Positions 1-5,038 of a DNA stretch of 10,846 bases are shown here, piece by piece (the stretch's first letter is position 1; every line of letters begins with the position of its first letter). The position numbers were made by a program, and so were the translations under genes. This DNA comes from an uncultured Prevotella sp. (GTDB lineage: Bacteria > Bacteroidota > Bacteroidia > Bacteroidales > Bacteroidaceae): the NCBI GenBank assembly GCA_947303825.1, contig CAMYZK010000050.1:1-10846 (forward strand). The letters are read 5' to 3'. A model generated the notes under the pieces. The model saw only the letters and a list, made by a program, of their open reading frames with translations. It ran no database searches and was not told the DNA's origin.

Positions 1-1021
1 CGATGCTGTCTATGCACTTGTTCATGCCAATGGAGTTCTTCCAGTAGTTGGCACTCTGCGCATACTTGGAGTCGTACTTTATACGCACCGCCTCGCTCTT
101 GTCCATGTGACGCTTCATCACCTCCTGCTTTACGCCGCGCACCTGTGCCCTGACAGCATTCTCCACATAGCGCTCACGAATGCCGTAGCTAGACAGATAG
201 CGGGAGGTGCTGCCGGGAAAGCCCATCGTCATGGCAAACGAGCCGTCCTTATAGCCTTCTGTCGACACACGGGCCCAGTGCTTGGGGTGATAGGGCACGT
301 TACGCTCTGAGTACTCGGCGGGGCCTCCCGTCTCGGGGTCGCAGTAGATGCGGAAGACAGAGAAGTCGCACGTCTGGCGCGGCCACATCCAGTTGTCGGT
401 GTCGCCGCCAAACTTACCCATCGACTTGGGAATGGTGAACACCAGGCGGAGGTCGGTGAAGTCGCGATAGGTGGTGGCATAGTAGCGATTGCCCTCATAG
501 AAAGCCTTCAGCTCCAGGCGTAGTGTGGGGTCCTGGGCCTTCACCTCCTGCTGCATGACATTCTCCAGACTGTCTATATAATCCTCACGGTCAAAGTAGC
601 CCAGGTTGAGGAAGTGATCGTTTATCACCTGGTCGGTAACATCTTTCTGCTCCACCATAAAGCTCACGAACATGTCTTCGTTGGGCAGCTCCTCCTCGAA
701 TGTCTTGGCATAGAATCCGTTCAGCAGGTAGTCGTGCTCCACCGTGGAGTGCGAGCGTATGGCCTCGTAGCCACAGTGATGGTTGGTGAACACCAGACCG
801 TCGGGCGAGACGACGACTCCCGAGCAGTAGCCTGAGAAGTTGACGACACTCTTCATTATGGCATCGTCGTCGGCATAGAGCTTCGACTGTGGCAGTCCAT
901 AACCCTCAAGCACCATCTGCTCGTAGACGGCAGGCGGCAGGTCGAACAAGGTCCACATGCCTTCATCGGCATGTGAAGACAGTGCAGCAAGGCACGACAG
1001 AGAAATGATAAGTTTTTTCAT
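1..1021 (-). CDS. S46 family dipeptidyl-peptidase (DPP7/DPP11-like), N-terminal 340 residues
   Basis: Secreted serine peptidase that removes dipeptides from the N-termini of peptides in the periplasm, feeding amino-acid metabolism in asaccharolytic or peptide-using Bacteroidetes. The start at 1021 gives a signal peptide (MKKLIISLSCLAALSSHA), then the S46 hallmark start DEGMWTLFDLP. The catalytic-histidine motif TNHHCGYEAI is at about residues 79-88. The block GGDTDNWMWPRQTCDF at about 205-220 holds the probable catalytic Asp (D219). The Ser-containing C-terminal half lies beyond the window edge, as does the residue that separates DPP7 (broad) from DPP11 (Asp/Glu-specific), so the subtype stays open. 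From memory many relatives read RHTGDF where this one has RQTCDF; this may be simple variation. The gene follows the flippase by 12 bases and is probably co-transcribed with it. The family call is secure. Confidence 0.93.
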   Translation of the reverse strand, partial: MKKLIISLSCLAALSSHADEGMWTLFDLPPAVYEQMVLEGYGLPQSKLYADDDAIMKSVVNFSGYCSGVVVSPDGLVFTNHHCGYEAIRSHSTVEHDYLLNGFYAKTFEEELPNEDMFVSFMVEQKDVTDQVINDHFLNLGYFDREDYIDSLENVMQQEVKAQDPTLRLELKAFYEGNRYYATTYRDFTDLRLVFTIPKSMGKFGGDTDNWMWPRQTCDFSVFRIYCDPETGGPAEYSERNVPYHPKHWARVSTEGYKDGSFAMTMGFPGSTSRYLSSYGIRERYVENAVRAQVRGVKQEVMKRHMDKSEAVRIKYDSKYAQSANYWKNSIGMNKCIDSI

Positions 1022-1033
1022 GTTATACATATT

Positions 1034-2527
1034 TTATTTGTTAAAGAATTTTCCTATTACCGGCAGACTGGAGAGGGGAAAGTCGCGCTTGACGACGACA
1101 CCCACGAAGACTGCTATCAGGAGGGTGTTCAGGGCCAGCGATGCGACGACGGGCAGGTGGTTGCGGCCCACCGTCATGGCAGCATAGAGTAAGATGGCCA
1201 GAACGGAATAGGCACCGATAGAGCGCAGGGGATAGTTCACACGGTAATAGCGCTGTCCCAGGAAGTACGACACAACCATCGATGTACCGTAGGCGGCCAA
1301 CCCCGCCCATGCGCATGCCATATAGCTGTAGCGAGGTATGAAGATGATGTCTACGGCAAACAGCACCACGGCGCCCAGGGCCGAGAAATAGGCTCCCCAG
1401 ATGGTGCGGTCGGTAAGCTTATACCAGAACGAGAGGTTGAAGTACACGCCGAAGAGTATCTCGGCAGCCATCACGATGGGCACCACGCGCAGCCCCTCCC
1501 AGTAGCTTCGCCCTATGAGGTACTTCAGCACATCGATGAACCCCATGACGCAGAGGAAGGCCAGCAGCGTGAAGATAAGGTAGTACTTCATCGTCACGGC
1601 CTGCGAATCGCGGCTGTCGCTGTCGCGTGACTTGCCGAAGACAAACGGCTCGTAGGCAAAGCGGAAAGCCTGGGTTATCATCACCATAATCATGGCTATC
1701 TTGATGCAGGCACCATAGATGCCCAGCTGGGCCTTCATCTGCTCGGCAGAGCCTTCGTAGACGTAGGGGAAGATGATTTGCGAGGCAGCCTGGTTGAGCT
1801 GTCCCACGACACCCATGATGAGCAACGGCCACGTGTATCTCAGCATGCGGCGGCAAAGGCCCCAGTCGAAGGAGGCCCGCAGACCCCCCAGCTCCTTCGA
1901 GAGTAGCAGCAGGGTGAAGAGGGTACATACCAGGTTGATGTAGAACACGAAAGCCACGTCGAGGGTGAAGGCGTCGTCGTAGATACCCAGCGGGTTCAGC
2001 CTCAGTGCCGGCAGAGCGATGAGGTAGAGCACGTTGAGCAGTATGTTCAGCGTGATGTTGAGTATCTTCAGCACGGCAAACTTCACCGGCTTGTGCTGCT
2101 GCCGCAGGTAGGCGAAGGGCACGGCGGTAAAGGCATCGATGGCCACGGTGGTAAACATCACCGCTATATACTCGGGATGGTCGGCATAGCCCATCGCCGT
2201 GCTCAGCGGCTGGAGGAAGAGCAGCGTTGCCGCGATGAACAGCAGCGAGGTGGTGCCCACCATGCGCATGGAGGTAGAGTAGACTCGCGACGGGTTCTCT
2301 CCCTCGCGGCTCATAAACCGGAAGAAGGTGGTCTCCATGCCAAACGTGAGCAGGATGATGAGCAGCGACACGTAGGCATAGACATTGGTGATGATGCCGT
2401 ACTCACCTCCCGACGACTCGAAGCGAGCCGTCTGCATGGGCACCAGCAGATAGTTGATGAAGCGAGCAGCGATGCTCGATAGCCCGTAGATTGCCGTGTC
2501 GCGGGCAAGAGACTTTATTTCTGTCAT
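1034..2527 (-). CDS. Polysaccharide flippase (Wzx/MATE-like, MVF superfamily)
   Basis: Polytopic inner-membrane protein of 497 residues, the usual length for an oligosaccharide or O-antigen flippase that moves lipid-linked glycans to the periplasmic face. The N-terminus (about residues 5-60) has the family pattern: a short amphipathic start, TAIYGLSSIAARFINYLLVP, then YGIITNVYAYVSLLIILLTFG, with GMETTFFRF after it. About 12-14 hydrophobic segments alternate with short loops, and loop residues ending segments are often Arg or Lys. A hydrophilic loop near 300 (SRDSDSRDSQ) separates the two halves. The start ATG overlaps the stop of the four-helix-bundle gene as ATGA, suggesting translational coupling, and the S46 gene begins 12 bases after its stop. 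No glycosyltransferase is nearby, so the substrate cannot be named. A more distant MATE-type exporter is the alternative. Confidence 0.88.
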   Translation of the reverse strand: MTEIKSLARDTAIYGLSSIAARFINYLLVPMQTARFESSGGEYGIITNVYAYVSLLIILLTFGMETTFFRFMSREGENPSRVYSTSMRMVGTTSLLFIAATLLFLQPLSTAMGYADHPEYIAVMFTTVAIDAFTAVPFAYLRQQHKPVKFAVLKILNITLNILLNVLYLIALPALRLNPLGIYDDAFTLDVAFVFYINLVCTLFTLLLLSKELGGLRASFDWGLCRRMLRYTWPLLIMGVVGQLNQAASQIIFPYVYEGSAEQMKAQLGIYGACIKIAMIMVMITQAFRFAYEPFVFGKSRDSDSRDSQAVTMKYYLIFTLLAFLCVMGFIDVLKYLIGRSYWEGLRVVPIVMAAEILFGVYFNLSFWYKLTDRTIWGAYFSALGAVVLFAVDIIFIPRYSYMACAWAGLAAYGTSMVVSYFLGQRYYRVNYPLRSIGAYSVLAILLYAAMTVGRNHLPVVASLALNTLLIAVFVGVVVKRDFPLSSLPVIGKFFNK

Positions 2528-3312
2528 AGCTTTTCTTCTGTAGGAGTGGTAGGTGAGGTAGGTGGGGTAGGTGGGGTAGGTGGAGTAGGTAAGGTAGGTG
2601 AGGTAGGTATAGTAGGTGTGGTAGGTGCAGTAGTCCCTTCCCTACTAAACCTACCATCCCTACTATCCCTACTAAACCTACTATCCCTACTATCCCTACC
2701 ATCCCTACTATCCCTACTAAACCTACCATCCCTACCATCCTTCCACTTGCCGTCCTTGTCATATCCATAGCCTCGGCTTTCGGTTCTGGCGCGATACCGC
2801 TGCTCCTTGATGCCACCCTCACGAAGGAACTTCGCGTCCTGCCAGTCTATGAGGCCGCGAATGAGCGAGAGCGTCTGGTGTATCACTATCAGTGCGATAT
2901 TGGCAATCTCCTCGTCGCTGCGCCCTTCTATCTGACGCTGGTAGTAAGCGGTGTCATTATGCTTCTTGAAAAGTGGCTGACAGGCAAGGTATTTCTCATG
3001 CCGAGGCCCCCACAGCTCCAGGTTGCGCACACGCAAGTAGTCACGGTAGTCCTCTTTAAGCTCTTCCAAGCTACCTTTGGCAATGGTCGTCAGTTTGTGC
3101 TCAGTCTCGGTAGAGCCCTCAGCATCGCTGTAGCCTTCAACAATATTCTGCTTACCTGAGCGTGCTGCCTGCTGCATCTGGTCAACAGTGCGGTCATGGC
3201 TGCGGTCCATGAAACGAGACACGAAGTAATAGGTGATGTCAAAGACGCACTCTGCCTTCTGAAAGGCGAGCAGGGTGCGGTAGCTGTCTATCTTCTTATG
3301 GTTCTCGTTCAT
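2524..3312 (-). CDS. Four-helix-bundle (S23/IVP-type) protein with suffix domain and repeat-encoded low-complexity tail
   Basis: 262 residues from the ATG at 3312; the frame stays open upstream into the repeat array, but MNENHKKIDSYRTLLAFQKA is a family-like beginning. Residues about 8-125 form a helical bundle with the S23/IVP hallmark QAARSGKQNIVEGY (48-61). Relatives are encoded in intervening sequences of some 23S rRNAs, and the DGR accessory protein Avd shares the fold. Residues about 105-190 (LWGPRHEKY, then HQTLSLIRGLIDWQDAKFL) look like the 'four helix bundle suffix' domain of Bacteroidetes. The tail is entirely 9-bp-repeat encoded: 11 triplets of [D/F][G/S]R (192-224), then 10 xPT triplets (229-258), ending EEKL. 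The first half is rich in Arg, Asp and Ser, like disordered RNA-binding tails; that role is inference. No promoter is evident; it probably relies on the upstream transcript. Its stop overlaps the flippase start. Biochemical function unknown. Confidence 0.85.
   Translation of the reverse strand: MNENHKKIDSYRTLLAFQKAECVFDITYYFVSRFMDRSHDRTVDQMQQAARSGKQNIVEGYSDAEGSTETEHKLTTIAKGSLEELKEDYRDYLRVRNLELWGPRHEKYLACQPLFKKHNDTAYYQRQIEGRSDEEIANIALIVIHQTLSLIRGLIDWQDAKFLREGGIKEQRYRARTESRGYGYDKDGKWKDGRDGRFSRDSRDGRDSRDSRFSRDSRDGRFSREGTTAPTTPTIPTSPTLPTPPTPPTPPTSPTTPTEEKL
2540..2735. repeat. Array A: mirrored GTAGG/CCTAC 9-bp repeat array (3' part of the four-helix gene)
   Basis: On the + strand GTAGG begins at 2540, 2549, 2558 and so on every 9 bases to 2621, with a final GTAGT at 2630. 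After an 8-base tip CCTAC begins at 2641 and recurs every 9 bases to 2731. That is 11 units facing 11 units. Position sums are constant (2544+2731 = 2625+2650 = 5275), so every unit faces its complement in register, giving a ladder of 4-5 bp stems separated by 4x4 internal loops. It is coding on the minus strand, and the 9-bp period means unit gain or loss keeps the frame. Confidence 0.95.
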
Positions 3313-3365
3313 AATGATGATGTTTTTTAAATTGTTGTTATTATTGTTGATGTATTGTTGTTGTT
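3313..3365 (-). promoter_or_regulatory. CAA/AAT-rich unstructured leader of the four-helix gene
   Basis: Read on the minus strand, the 53 bases between array B and the ATG at 3312 are almost free of G and made of CAA and AAT words, then TTTAAAAAACATCATCATT. There is no purine Shine-Dalgarno, which is usual in Bacteroidetes where A-rich leaders suffice. No TAnnTTTG box is visible, so I see no dedicated promoter. The segment would stay single-stranded between the array B hairpin and the start codon, leaving the start accessible. Confidence 0.5.
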
Positions 3366-3522
3366 GTAGGTTGAGTAGGTTGAGTAGGTTTTGTAGGTTA
3401 GGTAGGTTACTGCACCTACCATACCTACCACACCTACTCACACCTACCATACCTACTCACACCTACCACACCTACCATACCTACCCTCACCTACCCTCAC
3501 CTACCACACCTACCTCACCTAC
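3366..3522. repeat. Array B: GTAGG/CCTAC repeat array in the leader of the four-helix gene
   Basis: On the + strand GTAGG begins at 3366, 3375, 3384, 3393 and 3402. CCTAC begins at 3415, 3424, 3433, 3443, 3452, 3462, 3471, 3480, 3490, 3500, 3509 and 3518. Spacing is 9 bases with four 10-base steps among the CCTAC units, so unlike array A the frame is not preserved, as expected for non-coding sequence. Three inner pairs are in exact register (sum 6821) and the next is one base off. The last unit contains the TAG stop of the SpmA-SpmB-like gene. Confidence 0.93.
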
Positions 3523-4832
3523 CCGAAGAACATCCCCGCTATCACCAGGGCGGCAATGATGCCGGCGGCATCGGCCATGAGGCCGCAGGTCACGGCATGG
3601 CGAGTGAAACGTATGCCCACACTGCCGAAGTAGACAGCGAGAATATAGAAGGTAGTGTCGGTGCTGCCTTGGAAGATGCAGGCCAGCCTCGCCGTGAACG
3701 AGTCGGGGCCGTAGGTCTGCATGGCGTCTATCATCATGCCACGGGCACCGCCGCCGCTCAACGGCTTCATCAGGGCCGTGGGCAGTGCCCCCACAAAGTC
3801 GGTGCCCATGCCCACGGCCTTGACGCAGCTGCCTATGCCGTCTATTATCCAGTCCATGGCTCCCGACGCACGGAACACGCCCACCGCCACCAGGATGGCT
3901 ACCAGATAGGGAATGATGCGCACGGCAGTGGTGAAGCCGTCCTTTGCCCCCTCGATGAAGGCATCGTAGACGTTCACCCTCTTCCTCATGCCTGCCACGA
4001 TGAAGCCTACGATGACGGCCATCAGGGTGATGCTCGACGCCGAGATGCTCACGGTGTTCATCAGGGCGGCGTCCATGCTGTTGAACGCCCAGATGACAGA
4101 GGCCATCACACAGCAGATGCCGCCGAGGGCAAGCACCACGGTGCGGTTGAGCAGGTTGATGCGCTGGTAGAACGATGTCACCAGCAGACCCACCAGCGTA
4201 GAGAAGAAGGTGGCCAGCAGTATGGGAATGAAGACGTCGGTGGGGTTGGCAGCCGTCATCGCCTCGCCATTGACGGTGACGCTCTGTGCACGGTATACGA
4301 GTATGCTCACCGGGATGAGTGTGAGGCCGCTGGTGTTGAGCACCAGGAACATTATCATGGGGTTAGTGGCCGTCTGCCGCATACGGGTCACCGTCGCCTC
4401 GTCGAGGTTCTTCTCCTTGCGCAGCTTCTCTATACGCTCGTTCTTTATCTCGTCGAGCTGCTCCATGGCCTTCAGGCCCATCGGCGTGGCGGCATTGTCA
4501 AGGTTGAGCATGTTGGCCGAGAGGTTCATGAAGATGGTGCCGGTGACGGGATGGCCCTTGGGTATCTCAGGGAAGAACTTGTGGAACAGCGGCCCCAGCA
4601 GACGGGCCATGACGTTTACCACCCCACCCTTCTCGCCTATCTTCATGATGCCCATCCACAGTGCCAGCACACCCGTGAGGCCCAGCGAGAGCTCAAAGCC
4701 GGTCTTCGCCTGTGCAAAGGTGGAGTTTATCATGTTGGGAAAGACATCAACATCGCCCAGGAATATCAGCTTTACCAGTGCCACAACAAAGGCAACAAGG
4801 AAGAATGCTATCCAGATATAGTTTAGTACCAT
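3519..4832 (-). CDS. SpmA-SpmB-like fused membrane protein (nucleoside-recognition 'Gate' domains)
   Basis: 437-residue polytopic inner-membrane protein with two Gate/nucleoside-recognition-type halves, corresponding to the separate SpmA and SpmB spore-maturation proteins of Firmicutes. The SpmA-like half carries FMNLSANMLNLDNAATPMG (101-119) followed by KAMEQLDEI. The SpmB-like half carries RIIPYLVAILVAVGVFRASG (305-324), KPLSGGGARG (356-365), and GPDSF, GSTDTTFYILAVYFGSVGI toward the end. A charged cytoplasmic segment (130-150) separates them. The substrate is unknown; transport of a nucleoside or other small metabolite is usually presumed, and sporulation is not relevant in Bacteroidetes. 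The start at 4832 is preceded by a good Bacteroidetes promoter. The C-terminus MFFG ends at a TAG that belongs to repeat array B, so the repeats abut the coding region exactly. Probable first gene of the operon. Confidence 0.9.
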   Translation of the reverse strand: MVLNYIWIAFFLVAFVVALVKLIFLGDVDVFPNMINSTFAQAKTGFELSLGLTGVLALWMGIMKIGEKGGVVNVMARLLGPLFHKFFPEIPKGHPVTGTIFMNLSANMLNLDNAATPMGLKAMEQLDEIKNERIEKLRKEKNLDEATVTRMRQTATNPMIMFLVLNTSGLTLIPVSILVYRAQSVTVNGEAMTAANPTDVFIPILLATFFSTLVGLLVTSFYQRINLLNRTVVLALGGICCVMASVIWAFNSMDAALMNTVSISASSITLMAVIVGFIVAGMRKRVNVYDAFIEGAKDGFTTAVRIIPYLVAILVAVGVFRASGAMDWIIDGIGSCVKAVGMGTDFVGALPTALMKPLSGGGARGMMIDAMQTYGPDSFTARLACIFQGSTDTTFYILAVYFGSVGIRFTRHAVTCGLMADAAGIIAALVIAGMFFG

Positions 4833-4868
4833 GCCTCAGACATCGATTGAATAAAGATTAACAAAATG

Positions 4869-4900
4869 CAAAAGTACAACTTTTCATGGAATAAGCCAAA
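4869..4900 (-). promoter_or_regulatory. Bacteroidetes-type promoter of the SpmA-SpmB operon
   Basis: On the minus strand a -33 TTTG (4900-4897) and a -7 TACTTTTG (4876-4869) are separated by 20 bases. This matches the TTTG / TAnnTTTG housekeeping form, and places the start of transcription near 4862, about 30 bases before the ATG at 4832. Confidence 0.65.
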
Positions 4901-4938
4901 TAATAAAAACACTATTTTGGAGCAAAGTCCAAAATAGT
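4898..4938 (-). terminator. Intrinsic terminator hairpin with 11-bp perfect stem
   Basis: ACTATTTTGGA (4911-4921) pairs perfectly with TCCAAAATAGT (4928-4938) around a 6-base loop. In the minus direction the hairpin is followed by GTTTTTATTATTT. It lies about 100 bases downstream of the LruC-lipoprotein gene and just upstream of the next promoter, so it insulates the two units. Confidence 0.75.
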
Positions 4939-4959
4939 TAACAGCACAACTAATAACGT

Positions 4960-5006
4960 ATAAAACAAACGTAAAGTGGGAGAAACCATTCACATGGTCC
5001 TCCCAC
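4960..5006 (-). terminator. First terminator-type hairpin after the LruC-lipoprotein gene
   Basis: GTGGGAG (4976-4982) pairs with CTCCCAC (5000-5006), and an inner ACCAT/ATGGT stem extends it. On the minus strand it is followed by TTTACGTTTGTTTTAT. It lies 33 bases beyond the stop codon at 5039. Together with the hairpin at 4911-4938 it makes a tandem pair. Confidence 0.7.
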
Positions 5007-5038
5007 AATGGAATAAATATATAAGTATTTGATTACTC

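Noticed and set aside
2546..2770. + strand frame encoding VG-rich and L-rich repeats
   Set aside because: It is only the GTAGG/CCTAC array read in another frame; no start context or homology.
2524..3312. Diversity-generating retroelement (the four-helix protein as Avd)
   Set aside because: No reverse transcriptase and no template/variable repeat pair are present in the window; only the fold family is shared.
2540..3522. CRISPR array
   Set aside because: Units are 9 bp with 4-base variable parts, in mirrored orientation, with no spacers of useful length and no cas genes.
2524..3522. A literal 23S rRNA intervening sequence
   Set aside because: Flanking DNA is two protein-coding genes, with no rRNA sequence on either side.
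3597..4826. 409-residue open frame on the + strand
   Set aside because: It is antisense to the well-recognised SpmA-SpmB-like gene and has a His/Gly/Glu-rich shadow composition with no domain.
4823..5008. 61-residue minus-strand frame upstream of the SpmA-SpmB gene
   Set aside because: It overlaps two terminator hairpins and the promoter and has no recognisable protein features.
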